Positions 11,601 through 22,523 of a stretch of 64,000 nucleotides of DNA are shown here, one piece after another (position 1 is the stretch's first letter; each line of letters begins with the position of its first letter). The position numbers and the translations under genes are program-made. The DNA lies in the NCBI RefSeq assembly GCF_900747795.2, contig NC_041401.2:69042688-69106687 (forward strand), written 5' to 3'. The notes beneath the pieces were generated by a model. It did not search any database. It had not been told where the DNA came from and saw nothing but the letters and a program-made list of their open reading frames with translations. The stretch is from Erpetoichthys calabaricus (taxonomy: Eukaryota; Chordata; Cladistia; Polypteriformes; Polypteridae).

Positions 11601-11925
11601 CTATCTATTTTGTAGCTGCATGTCCCTACATTTCTCCTATAGTGCCTTTCATATCTACTTGCCTAGTTGTTGCAGTTCTATCTAGTATTGTGCCTTTCAT
11701 ATCGCTCCATTGTATGTGCCTTTGAAGTCTCTCTGCTTTTCTTATCAGTCCATTATATAGTGTCTTGTCTACCCTTCTGTCCATCCACCCATTTTGTATA
11801 TAAATGTCCTTTCTGTTTTAGTATAGTGCCTTTCATATCTGTCCTATAAAGTGTCTTTGAAGTCTGTCTTTCTGTCAGTTTTATGTCTGTATTGTATGAT
11901 GCCTTTTATTATTTTTAACTTTATC
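11600..11925. repeat. Degenerate tandem 'tatagtgcctttcatatct' array
   Basis: Irregular recurrences of tatagtgcctttcatatct and variants (near 11638, 11690, 11720, 11757, 11822 and 11850) are separated by 30-60 bases of CT-rich sequence. The same unit recurs at 18640-18990 and next to the CTAT arrays at 19340-19670. It looks like a decayed minisatellite grown from the repeat tails seen in this genome. Confidence 0.6.
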
Positions 11926-13735
11926 TGAGGGTGATGTGCTATGAGTCAAGAAAAGCTAGTTAGAGAAAATATCAAAAAATTTGTGGCCTTTCCTGGTGAG
12001 TAGCTTACCATAGCAGTGGGGCACATGGACTTCACTAGAGACAATAAAAAAAAAAAAAACAAGACGCCATAAATCAGCACAGAAATATTTCACAACTTGT
12101 CTTTATGAACACAACAATTCTCTTGAGGTTTATTTAGTAGACAGTGCTGACTGGATGAACGCGGGCTCAAATGTGGACCGCCATTAATGAGTGCCCAGTG
12201 GGCTTCTGGGATTTGAAGTTGTGGTTTTGTGCACCCTGTAATCCCTGGGGATGCAGAATTAGGATCCTCAGCATTAACCGCACACCTTGATGGCATACTG
12301 CTGTTATGCGATTCATTCTCACAAGAATGCGTCCAGCATGAAATGGAGTGGAGAGACAGAGTTCATCAAATGGGGGAATCATTTCACTTCAGCTCTACTG
12401 ACAAAGTGAAAGCCCTAATGGCTCTACGTGATGATCTCTCGCCCTCGGAAGCCCATTTCATTGGGTGGCTGTGTCCAATTTGTCCACCCATTTTATTCTC
12501 ATAAAGCACTTGATTCAGTTTAGGGTTTATGGCAGACAGTCTGTATATCCTGGTGTGGTGGGCCTGTCCTTTTACACAGCATGTGATCAATGGTGGGAGC
12601 TTCATTGTCTACTCTTTAAGTGTCCATGCTGGTAGAGAAGGCCCACTGAGCGCTGCAGATGGACATTCTGATATCTTCCCCTACATTAGGAGTCAAGTAC
12701 ACACTATTCTTTCAATTTATTTTTTCACTGCCATTTTTGAAAACCCTGCTAATCGGGGTCATGGCGGACTGGACTGGCGGTGAGCATAAGGTGGGTGCCA
12801 GTTCATTGCAGGGCACGCATATTGTCCCTCGTCAACTGTTTGATTTAATGGAGAGGTGCCAACTGCTGCGCATCAGTAGGCAGGAGGGCGGCCGACTAAG
12901 ACGGGTTCAAAGCCGGGCGCTGCTTGCGCTTAATCTGCCGAAAAAGCGAGAAGCCTCTTCACACGTGCGGTCTTTGCGCATTGATTTGAGGAAAAAACAG
13001 CGAGAGGACAGATGAAGGCAATCGCGCATTCCAAACATTGAAAAGACCACTTCGCGACCCCTCAACACCTGGGCTTAGCGCACCAAAGACGGGTCCCCCC
13101 GATGGCCCACATTGCGTAGATCAACGGTTGTGTATTGCTGGGATTCAGCTGCTAACGGGCGCTTTGAGACTCTAAGAAGTGTAGTGGAGGGGCGACAGGT
13201 GACAATGTGTGTGCTTCGGGGGGCTGGGTGTTCTTTAAAGACTACTAAGGAAGGGGATTTGAGATCAGAGGCTGAGGCGAGCGATACACCAAAAACAACT
13301 AGCGTGGAGTCTCCTGTTCGGCGGAGTTTATGTCGCATATCGTTTTATTATCATGATTTATTTATTGTCACAGTCTGTAAAATATGTATTTTATAAGTAT
13401 GTGCTTAAATCACTTCAAAACACTCCTCTATACCCCGCTGTAACATATGTAAGAATTAATATTGAATTCCACGTACAAAAGATTTATTTATTGCTGATAA
13501 TTTTGCTCAGTGTTTTGAACTAAAATGAACGTCTGGCCCTTTAAGTGTGTGAATGTTGGCAGGCACACCGGGCACTCGGCCATTCTCCAGTCCCCTGGAT
13601 CTAATTCTGGGTGGCAGGGATGGCCGGAGCCTATGCCGACTGCTCAAGACCCAATGCAGAAAGCTGCAAACCTTTTGGGGAGCTACTCCTGTGGACGAGC
13701 TGCTGTCTGCAATTTGCACGTCTGTGGAGATGTGA
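11926..13735. other. Intergenic, no gene recognised
   Basis: Mixed-composition sequence. Several short overlapping frames (up to 118 codons at 12659-13015) show no domain, no splice pattern and no resemblance to a known family. Part (12880-13330) is relatively GC-rich. I see no RNA gene. Confidence 0.5.
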
Positions 13736-13739
13736 CATG

Positions 13740-13880
13740 AAAACCTTGTGACAGTCCCGGTTTGGTGGGTGAGAAGGACACAAGGACACGGGAAGAACGT
13801 GCAAACTCCAAAAGGGAGCGATCGGGCGCGAGATTTGAACCCAGTCGCCCACCCAGGTTGTGGCTTTATGTAAGCGCCGT
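13740..13880 (-). repeat. SINE fragment (minus)
   Basis: 'gggaagaacgtgcaaactcc' followed by 'gatttgaacccagtcgccc' is the reverse complement of the SINE's tRNA-like head and the segment after it (compare 25380-25440). The 3' part is missing. Confidence 0.65.
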
Positions 13881-14849
13881 AAAGTAACTCCGACCCCCAA
13901 ACGGCCTAACTGTGATTAAATACCCAAAGCAACTCTTCATGCGTCGAAATTGTAGCGCCTTAACTTCTCTGCTGTCTCGTATGTTACGCAGAGCACACCG
14001 CACACAGAGTGACGTCGATATTTCAACATGGCGCTCATTGGGGTTATTCGTTAACACAACTGGCCATTCTCCATCATATACTGGATATGGAGAACGTCTG
14101 GGCAAAGAACAGAAGAAGAGCGCAATAGTGTAAGATGGCCGCGACACTGACGGGCAGATCGAACATGGGACAATGACATCTGCTAATCGGCACGAATGGA
14201 AGATGTCTCCCCTTGTATGTCACTTATGTGTGTGGACTCTTCTGCACGTCTCTAGCACGCACTCTTTACAGCAAAGGTGCCAAAGTGGTTCTTTACAGCG
14301 ACGCCATAGAGCAGGGGTCTGCAACCTTCACTATCAAAAGAGCCATTTTGCTCCCTCTTCCTCCAAAGAAAAATAGTCTGGAGCCGCAAAACATAACACA
14401 GCTTATAAACTTTTAAAAGTTTTAATCTTTTTTTAGATTTTACATGTTACAACCACGGAATACAACAAACAGAAGTGCAGTGTGCATGTGTAGGCCTACT
14501 TTGAAATAAATTTAACTGAACTCTACAGGCCTATTTGAGTCCTTCCTATACCTGTATAAAATTAAAATAAAAACTAGCCCACTTTAATATAAATAAAACA
14601 TTTAGCTGTAGCTTAGCAGCTTTAAAAAAGTAAACATAAAATTCCATTTCAGTGTGCTCTCATCCTCTTCAGGTTTCCCTCTCAGCCAGCAATCAACTGA
14701 AGCACCTGAACATACAAAAAAACCTACATCAGCTCCGGATCTGAAATAAATGTGTGGTTTTTTTTTTAAATATTAGCCTATTAAATGCTATTGTTCTCAT
14801 CTGTTTAATGTGACTTCTGTTTCTGAAGTTCGCTGCAGATCATCTCTAG

Positions 14850-14908
14850 CACTTTGAGCTACTTTTTGTATGAAAATGTGCTATATAAATAAATGTTGTT
14901 GTTGTTCT
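14850..14908 (+). repeat. L2-type 3' tail inserted in hAT
   Basis: Near-identical to the tail at 2905-2966: agcactttgagctac, then gtgctatataaataaatg and (TTG)n. It interrupts the 3' part of the hAT element. Confidence 0.65.
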
Positions 14909-14917
14909 ATGTCGGGG

Positions 14918-15959
14918 CTATACGATGTGACTTTGACCTTCACACAGGACTGCAGGCTCATGTGTGAGGTGGGAGAGATAGTTGGACTTTATGAAGTTCA
15001 TGCTTGAGAAAACTTGCTCACATAAGTATGTTGAGCTAAAGATGGACAGGACTCCAAATGCATATTTTTTCATGTTCATATATGTTTCGGGAATGGCACT
15101 CCATGTATTGAAAACAAGTTTGTCGGGTTTGGGGAGGTTTTCAATATCAGTCCATTTGTGCTCTTTAGCGAGAGTAGCCTTCTGACGGGCGACTTCTTCA
15201 AGATCCGCTGTCAGGCATTTGAACTTGGACACCCATAAATCTTTATCCGCTATGCGGCCAGTTCAATTTCTAGATCGGGGTTACTTACTCCTGTGAATGC
15301 GGATGTGTTCAGCAGGGATGGGTCGATGTCCAGGGAAGGAGAGAGTGTTTTTTTTCTTTCTGAACTCACTGAATCTTTCTCTAAATGCAGCTTGCATTGC
15401 AATAATTGTACGGTGGAAATAATCACAATTTATGTGAATGTTCACTGCTTTGAACTCTCTCAGGGAGGGGAAGTGAGAGAGTGTACCTTTCTGTACATCT
15501 CTGGCAAACACTGTCATCATGCGCTCAAACACCAAAACATTTAAAGTCAGAGAATAGATGCTCTGATATTTTTATGAACGATTCTTTCATGTATTCTCCG
15601 TCTGTGAACGGCTTACCCCTCCTTACGATCTCTTGAGCTGCCACAAAACTAGCAGCTGTAGTTGATTGTGGAGAAGTGATCCACTTTTTGAAAGTATGTT
15701 TGCTCTGTTCAGCTTTCCGTTGCAGTTCCGAAATTGCTCTCTTTCGCTCATCTTCACTTGGGTATTTTTCAGTGAATGCTGAGTGCTTGTTTCGAAAATG
15801 TCTTTCAACGTTACATTTTTTGTTGTTCGATAATTTATCGCCACATATTAAGCACACCGGTAAGCCAGCGTCGTTGGCGGTGAAGGCAAATGCTTCTGTC
15901 CACGCAGAATTAAACTCTCTGTTCTCTTCTGGGATTTTTCATTTTTGGGATTTATTCAT
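14918..15959 (-). pseudogene. hAT transposase pseudogene
   Basis: The reading frame starts at ATG 15959 and hits a stop at codon 7 (TGA where Trp is usual). It then runs on with the BED-type zinc finger (VCLICGDKLSNNKK..VERHFRNKHS, about 15780-15860). The segments TVFARDVQKGTLSHFPSL (15281-15535) and FSSTYLCEQVFSSMN (14918-15232) are the middle and C-terminal dimerisation regions of GTF2IRD2/ZBED-like hAT transposases. The catalytic middle is largely deleted between about 15240 and 15280, and frames shift between blocks. Not functional. Confidence 0.8.
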
Positions 15960-16277
15960 GGTTAGTGCAGGGGTCGCACACTCCAGAAGCCACCTGCAGG
16001 TAAAGGCGAGGGCTATAGACGTAGATGTGACGCATATTTTAGTTGACAAATTATAAATAAAAATAAAAATTAGATGTTAAAGTGTATAACAGTAGTAGTA
16101 GTAAATAAACATTATATATATTACATATATTATATACAAATTAAATTAAGAAATTGCCGTTATTCATTTTCATGTTTTTTTTTTTTTTTTTTGTCAAGGC
16201 CAAAAGGAGCCATTACAAGGAGGCTGAAGAGCCGCATGCGGCTCCAGAGCCGCGGGTTGCCGACCCCTGCCATAGAG

Positions 16278-16890
16278 GAACCATTTTTTATTCCCTAAAG
16301 GACCATTCACACAATATGAAGGAAGGTTCCAGAAAAGAACTTTATTTATTTAAAACTGTAACAGATTCCATAGGTAATCATAAATATGTTCTAATAGATC
16401 GGTCAAATCTCAACGGGTTCCTGATTTTAAAATGACTCTTGTGGCGTATGATATAACACAGGTCAAGTTCAGGTTTTCTGGATCTGCTCCTATCCTGTTA
16501 GGTGGCCTATAATTAAAGATTTCTGTTTGAAGTCATATTAGGTACATTTTCAAAGCTCAAAGAACCAAGTTCACGTACAAGACCCCTTCCCAGAACGAAA
16601 TGATTCTTCGACGAGCGATGTAACCACATTAATGGCCGTTAGAGCGTAGATGGGCAGGTACACCCACAGTAATCACGTTTGTTAGTGTACAGTAGATGTC
16701 GTGTAAATAAATACCGGTCATCATTTTCAGATAACAGTTTCCAGCACAAACACCGAAACAAAGCACTCGTGAAGCGGATATTATCAGTTATGGCACCTTG
16801 CGGATCCAGCACCAACTATGAAAGCCAAGGAATTTTTGTTTGATTTTTTTCATTTACTTAACAGTCGTTATTTATAGAGTTTTCACATCA
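16278..16890. other. Intergenic, nothing identified
   Basis: AT-rich sequence between the hAT and the next SINE. No reading frame or repeat family recognised. Confidence 0.4.
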
Positions 16891-16894
16891 ATGT

Positions 16895-17150
16895 GGAATA
16901 TAGCGCAGTGGTTGGCGCACAATTTCAAAATCATGGGTTCAAACAGCCGCGGTGGGCTTGCACCCTGCCCGGGTTTGTTCCTGCCTTGCGCCCTGTGTTG
17001 GCTGGGATTGGCTCCAGCAGACCCCCGTGACCCTGTGTTTCCAGGGTTGGAAAATAACTGACTGGCTGCAGGTTCAAACAGCGGCCTGATCACTGCCCGT
17101 GTGTAGCATGCACGTTCTCCCGGTGTGCCCATAACGGCGACGCGAACCCA
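16895..17150 (+). repeat. SINE copy (plus)
   Basis: tRNA-like head (tagcgcagtggttggc, A-box-like; gggttcaaac, B-box-like) followed by the conserved body 'gttggctgggattggctcc' and 'agcagacccccgtgaccctg'. It then runs into another head-like fragment (17068-17130), so this may be two overlapping partial copies. Confidence 0.75.
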
Positions 17151-17620
17151 ATATGAGTGACTGAATGAAAGTGGAAGGCGCCGGGGCCAACACTGCTAGC
17201 TGATGCTGAAAAGGGCAGGCAGACTCCAAGTAAATGTGTTGTGTGGAAATATCTTCAAATTGGATTTAATAAACACAAGGCTGTGTATTCACGAACAGCC
17301 AGCCTCGTGTCAAAATACCATCAGCTACTAGAAACAATTGACATGTTTCGCGTTGACATTTTTTAAAAGGAGAGCGAACACATGTAAGGAGAATGGCAAG
17401 GAGATTTGCGCATTTTTATGGTTGTTTTGAACCTTTCGTGAAGAAAAGTGTTAAACTATGTAATGAAGATTTATTCAAAACTTACTCCTGTCATCTGACA
17501 ATAATAATAATAATAAAGAAGTGTGTGTCTCTTATATTAAGGAAATGTAGACATACAGTCTACGATATGCGTGAATGTCGCTGTTAAAAAGGGACTCCCG
17601 AGACCTCCACGCGTCTCGCT
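17151..17620. other. Upstream of sebox, nothing identified
   Basis: AT-rich and unique-looking, with a short (ATA)n run near 17500. No gene seen. Confidence 0.4.
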
Positions 17621-17629
17621 CAGTGCACT

Positions 17630-17996
17630 TGAAGGATGCCCCCTAGACGCCCCTTAACGCCGATCGATGTCCCTCTTCCTGTCTCGCTCCCGAGGATGTT
17701 ACAGCTCGCCTGTCTCGCAATTCACGACCTGGGCCGGCCGGGCTGCGCGTTCAATGACGGCCGGCGATGTGCGCGCGTTTTAACTGTCAGACTGTCTTGT
17801 AGAATGGGAAACAATTATGGGATCAAAAGGGGGGCCGTTTACGGGCTGTCGGGCTGTTGCGTCACGCTGTGGAGAGGGGTCTTCAAAGGCAGGACTGCGC
17901 TTATAACACCTCCGAGAGCACCCGGCAGCTTACAGTCCTATAAAGGCTCTGGTCCGGGGGGCTCTGCGCTCACTTTCGACTTGTGCAACTTCGCCA
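17630..17996 (+). promoter_or_regulatory. sebox core promoter with TATA box
   Basis: GC-rich, CpG-containing stretch (17630-17930) immediately upstream of the sebox start codon. TATAAAG lies at 17939-17945, 58 bases before the ATG. Transcription would therefore start about 30 bases downstream of the TATA and leave a short leader. No stop-free upstream exon is needed. I did not find unambiguous FoxH1 or Smad sites by eye, although Mix/sebox-type genes are often Nodal targets. Confidence 0.6.
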
Positions 17997-19346
17997 ATGT
18001 CTCTGTTTAAGGACGCCGCGTTGAGTCCAAAGCTGACGGAGGAAAAGGACCTCGGCTTCTTTGTACTTTTCAAGGAGAAAAGGGAGCCATCGAAAGGTGA
18101 GCATTGCCTCAGTGTTTTCTCACAAATGAAAATATGCTAAGGAAATCATGTTGTTTTTGTGTGGGTACTTCCATTTTTGTATGTATTCTACAACATTTGT
18201 TCAATAATAATAATAATATATCCGAGCTCTAAATTTCTTTAACAAACGCTGGCAAACCCAGTATTTGTTATAGCGCTTTACACAGCGATGACTGGTGCAA
18301 AGTTCTACAAAACGTACGAGCAGATGACCCACTCAGGTAGCCGGACACACAACACTGAGAGGGCCGGTTCGATTAACTGCCTTAAATACACGAAGCTGTG
18401 GTTTGCTTTCGGGCTGCTCAGGTGGGCTTCGGAGAACCCAAGTTGTGTCCTCGGTCTGCGCATCCTCTGTGGACAATCAGCAGGATGGACCTGTTTAAAT
18501 TGCCAGTGTTAAAAATATCTATGGGGGATATCAGAATGTCCCGTAAGCTGCAAGAAAATCGCTCTGTTATATAGTTCTAGAGATCTACCAGTCGTTATCG
18601 ACCTCAGAAGGATGTGCAAGGCGCTACATAGTAAGGAGACGAACAGGTAGTCTAGCGATTTGTTTTGTGACTGCATGTCTGTGTCCATCTAGCTGTTTAA
18701 TAAGTTGCGTGCCTTTCTTATCTATCTGTCTAGCCGGTGCATATCCATCATTCTGTTTTACAGTTATGTGCCTCCATCAGTTCTGTCTAGTATAGTGCCT
18801 TTAATATCAATCGAGTGTCTGTCTTCCTTGGCTGTCTGTTGTATATGATGCCTTTCCTGTCAGTCATATATAGCACCTTAGAAATCAATCTATCAAATAA
18901 ATGCCTATTTTGTAATATTGTAGTGGCATGTCCTTATTGTTTAGACCTGTGTATCCATTTGCCTTTCATAAAGCTTCTTTGAAGTCTGTCTTGCTGTCTG
19001 TCATGTCTCTCTGTTGGATATGCAGGATATTATATTGTATGTAGCATGTCATTCAGAGAATTATTTTGGTTAGATCACTGTGTGTGTGTTTGTAACAGTT
19101 ATGTTATTACTTAGTTGATTCCACCTTCCATTATTAACAATTGTAATTGTACACGACTGGAGTAACAAGGCCGGGAAAATTCGGAGCAGAAGCGCCTTTT
19201 GACTTTTTTTTCTGTTCTTGTGTGATGGTACGGCATTGGGGGGGGGGGGGGGTTGGGGGGGGGCGTTGAGTGCAAAGTTGTAGATCTGCTAGTGGAGCGT
19301 CTGGGAATGAGAGTTATCAAGACCCTGGGCTTTATAATATAGTGCC

Positions 19347-19412
<66 letters not shown>

Positions 19413-19598
19413 ATATAGTGCCTTTCATATCTATCTATCTATCTATCTATCTATCTAAAGGGGGAGTAGTGGTGGTCTGATGGCTCTTTATTCTTTATGT
19501 TTATTCTGAAATTTGGCTTTTTGTCATTTGACTGTGTATTTTGTTATGTTAATATTTTCTCTTCTTATGTTCACAATAAAGGTTATTTTAAAAATTAA

Positions 19599-19656
<58 letters not shown>

Positions 19657-19967
19657 ATATAGTGCACTTTTCGTATCTAGCCGTCTGTAATTTCTGTATA
19701 TTTATGCGGGATTTGACATCTGTCAGTCGTATATGGTGCCTTCGATGTCTTATCTTTGTCCGAGTATCCGAGTGCACACTTTATTAAGAGCAGAGTGACT
19801 ATCGGATGACATTACTAAGCCGGCGCGTATCAGTTGTGTGTCCTTTATTGACGAGTCTGAGTAGCCGTGTAAGTTTTCCGGCTGCGGGGTTCATTCAGGA
19901 CTCGATGGCCAGCGGCTCTCCGGTTGTTGTCTGCGCTCTCTTACATGTTCGTCGTTCTCTCTTTTTT

Positions 19968-20061
<94 letters not shown>

Positions 20062-22523
20062 TATTTCAGATGTTGTCCCGAATCCCCCCCAGCTGATGCC
20101 CACTTTAGAGAAGTCACTCAGCGGCATTTGCGAACAACAGAGGAAGAGAAAGAGGACCATTTTCAGCCGGAGCCAGCTGACTGACCTGGAGAAGGCGTTC
20201 GCCGTCACTCCTTACCCGGACATCAACCTCCGCGAGCGGCTGGCCGCTGTGACCGGACTGCCAGAAAGTAAAATTCAGGTAGGGGAGCAGAGGAGGAGGA
20301 GGGTGCGTTCGAAATGAATGAAGCAGTAGTGATGGCGGGCGTCCTTTCTATTAAATTGGCGCCCAGTTACGTTTATGTGTGAATTTGTTTTGTTTTCGGA
20401 TGCTCGGGCGCAGTCGATAAATTCGAGAGTGTGTCACATCAGTTACAGATGGGCCGCCATTCAACAAACCGGCACACTGACTTAAGATGAGGAGGTTTTA
20501 GAAGTTTGGAAGACATTACTACAAGACAGCAGCCTGACAGAAATGTTGCAGCGGATATTTCTATGAATTTTCATTTTATTTTTTTAATTATAAATCAATA
20601 AGAGTCACACAGAAATCAATAAGAGTCACACAGAATAACGTGCTCATTATGAATGTGCTGGAATGATACAAATTTTCAATATTCATATTGTGTGCTTATA
20701 AGATCATTTATTGAAACCCAGTTTGTTCATGTTTGATTTTGATGTTTGGGTCAAAAGGAAACTCCACTGCAGATATCAACCAAAAGTATGAAAGGCTCAT
20801 TGAGTTTTCTTTTTGGTCTATAGAAGGCCTGTGCTTGGACTTTGTGTGCCACCATACATCTCACACGGGTCACCTCACTTGATCTGGTCTCATTCTCAGA
20901 CCCAGTTCAGGTTCGCAGGGTGTAGGGCCTGTCCGGGTAGCCCTGGACACAAGGCAGGAAACTTCACAGAGCCATCAGCCATCATGTACATGTCATGGGT
21001 TTCAAGCTTTATAACACACTGGTGAGGCTTCATCTGGAGTACTGTGTGCAGTTTTGGTCTCCAGGCTACAAAAAGGACATAGCAGCACTAGAAAAGGACC
21101 AGAGATGAGCGACTAGGCTGATTCCCGGGCTACAGGGGATGAATTATGAGGAAAGATTAAAAGAGCTGAGCTTATACAGTTTAAACAAAAGAAGATTAAG
21201 AGGTGACATGATTGAAGTGTTTAAAATTATGAAGGGAGTTAGTGCAGTGGATTGAGACTGTTATTTTAAAATGAGCTCATCAGGATCATGGGCACACAGT
21301 TGGAATCTTGTTAAGGGTAAATTTCGCAGAAACATTAGGAGGTTTTTCTTTACGCAGAGAGACCAAAATAAGCTACTAAGTAGCATGGTGGACAGTAAGA
21401 CTTTAGGGATTTTAAAAACTCGACTTGATGTTATTTTGGAGGAATTAAGTGGATAGGACTAGCGAGCTTTGCTAGGCTGCATGGCCTGTTCTCATCAGGA
21501 CTGTTCCAATGTTTGTTCTTTGCCACTTACTTTCAAGTCTACAACATGCTATTACACCCTTCCAACAACATGAAGCAACGTTACAAAATTTCTGAAATGT
21601 GGTAAATACCTGCACCACCATGATGTCATTTCTCCTTTGCCACTTGTATAATTTGAATGTGATTTAAAAATAGGACATTCTTCTTTCCATTTTGGTGTCA
21701 GAAAGGGAATCTGGCTAAAACATTTTGCCCCAGTCCCCTATGACTTAGGGGCTACTGGTTAACATGGGTGAACATGGAGAATTAAACTGGTAGAAAGAGA
21801 GAGAGAGCCTTATTCTACCATCTTTTACTTGTCTGTTTAAGAGACTTTGGCTCTTGTGCTTGACTTCACTAACATTTGTTTCGCCTCTCCTCACAGGTTT
21901 GGTTCCAAAACCGCAGAGCCAGAAGTATCAAGAGTGGTAAGCTAATCAGACCGTTGAAAAAGAGCCTCCAAAATCCAAGCTGCCACAGGTTTTCTCCACT
22001 TGATGCACCTTCACCCAAGTGCTTAAGGACAGGACCCACCAGGCCCGGCTCAAACCAGAAGAACACTCAGTGCTTATCCTGGTCAAGAGTGGAGAGCCAG
22101 CCAGTGCCGAGCTGTAGCGAGTTTACACACCCGTCTTTGCTGGCTCCATCTTTTTCTTATCACTCCAGGTCACAGACTGCTTCTCACTTGTCTTCTGACC
22201 TTCCACCTGAAGCATTTTGGGAGGAGCAGGAGTTCCAGATGTCAGCATCACAGAACCCAGGACAACAGTGGGACGACTTCAACTCGTTCTGTTCAACTTC
22301 TAGCTGTAGACTCAGGTCTCATGAAGAAGTCGGCCAAAAGCAGCCGACGGGGAACGGTTATTATAACAGGCACCCCATGGACCAGGCGCTCAGTTCTCAG
22401 CCGCTGTACTGGGAGGTGCCGCCACTGCAGGATAACCTGGAAAACGGACCTCAGACTTCTCTCGGTTACATCTCTGACCTCATCTATAATGCTGCCATTG
22501 TTACCAATTTAGTTGAATTCTGA
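17997..22523 (+). CDS. sebox: Paired-like homeobox transcription factor, SEBOX/Mix type
   Basis: Three exons: 17997-18096 (donor gtgagc), 20070-20278 (acceptor tttcag, donor gtaggg) and 21897-22523 (acceptor tcacag, stop TGA). Phases join exactly, giving 311 residues. The homeodomain is residues 58-117. It begins [13 protein letters not shown], has [20 protein letters not shown] in the middle, and carries recognition helix [14 protein letters not shown] with Gln at position 50. The intron between homeodomain positions 46 and 47 is the one typical of paired-class genes. The FSR..L..LE.AF..TPYPDI wording fits SEBOX (zebrafish mezzo) and, less closely, Mix proteins. The C-terminus ends in [17 protein letters not shown]; its upstream part is Ser/Gln/Pro-rich. 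The factor should bind TAAT-type sites in the nucleus, and zebrafish mezzo acts in mesendoderm. Lying tail-to-tail with tmem199 favours sebox over mixl1. Confidence 0.85.
18240..18735. repeat. Unidentified dispersed repeat, copy B
   Basis: Same block order as 9930-10555: 'cactcaggtag', 'agctgtggtttgctttc', 'aggtgggcttc', 'aggtagtctagcgat', 'gcatgtctgtgtccatct'. It starts soon after a cgctttacacagcg motif and runs into the 'tatagtgcctttcatatct' type array. It lies in sebox intron 1. Confidence 0.6.
18690..18990. repeat. Degenerate 'agtgccttt..atct' array in sebox intron 1
   Basis: Recurring units such as gtgcctttcttatctatctg, tatagtgcctttaatatca and gatgcctttcctgtcagtc at irregular 40-60 base spacing. 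Same family as 11600-11925. Confidence 0.55.
19238..19263 (+). repeat. Poly-G tract
   Basis: Fifteen Gs, TT, then nine Gs, within sebox intron 1. Such a run can form G-quadruplex structure on this strand. It is also a place where assembly or sequencing errors are common. Confidence 0.9.
19347..19656 (+). repeat. (CTAT)n microsatellite cluster
   Basis: Three CTAT/TATC runs (about 19347-19412, 19431-19457, 19601-19656). The first two are separated by catatagtgcctttcatat, the same unit that seeds the degenerate arrays nearby. The stretch 19460-19600 between the last two is unique, with an AATAAA. Confidence 0.9.
19972..20057 (+). repeat. (TA)n repeat abutting sebox exon 2 acceptor
   Basis: About 43 TA units in a row, ending 12 bases before exon 2 (20070). 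Only ttttgtatttcag lies between the repeat and the exon, so the polypyrimidine tract is very short. The branch point must lie within or upstream of the repeat, or be used atypically. Confidence 0.95.
20996..21520 (+). mobile_element. CR1-like LINE 3' fragment in sebox intron 2
   Basis: Interrupted translation reads [20 protein letters not shown], then [37 protein letters not shown], and an open stretch 21271-21456 with [18 protein letters not shown] and [20 protein letters not shown]. This order is the reverse-transcriptase C-terminus of CR1/L3-type LINEs. The 3' UTR contains gctgcatggcctgttctcatc, as in other members. The 5' end is truncated, and a few stops break the frame. Confidence 0.82.

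Larger units (their letters stand above)
14312..16269 (-). mobile_element. hAT transposon with BED-finger transposase
   Basis: The termini CAGGGGTCTGCAACC (left) and CAGGGGTCGGCAACC (right, reverse complement) are flanked by a perfect 8-bp duplication, ccatagag, at 14304-14311 and 16270-16277. Minus-strand transposase pieces are present (see next entry). The element is shorter than full-length members of this group, so the middle of the transposase has been lost. It is a GTF2IRD2/ZBED-like hAT of the same general type as the one at 1622-4246, but with different ends. Confidence 0.88.

Noticed and set aside
12659-13015. 118-codon plus frame
   Set aside because: No domain, no splice context, overlapping frames of similar size on both strands; likely chance in a less AT-rich patch.
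19806-20208. Frames encoding runs of Ile-Tyr
   Set aside because: Translation of the (TA)n repeat.
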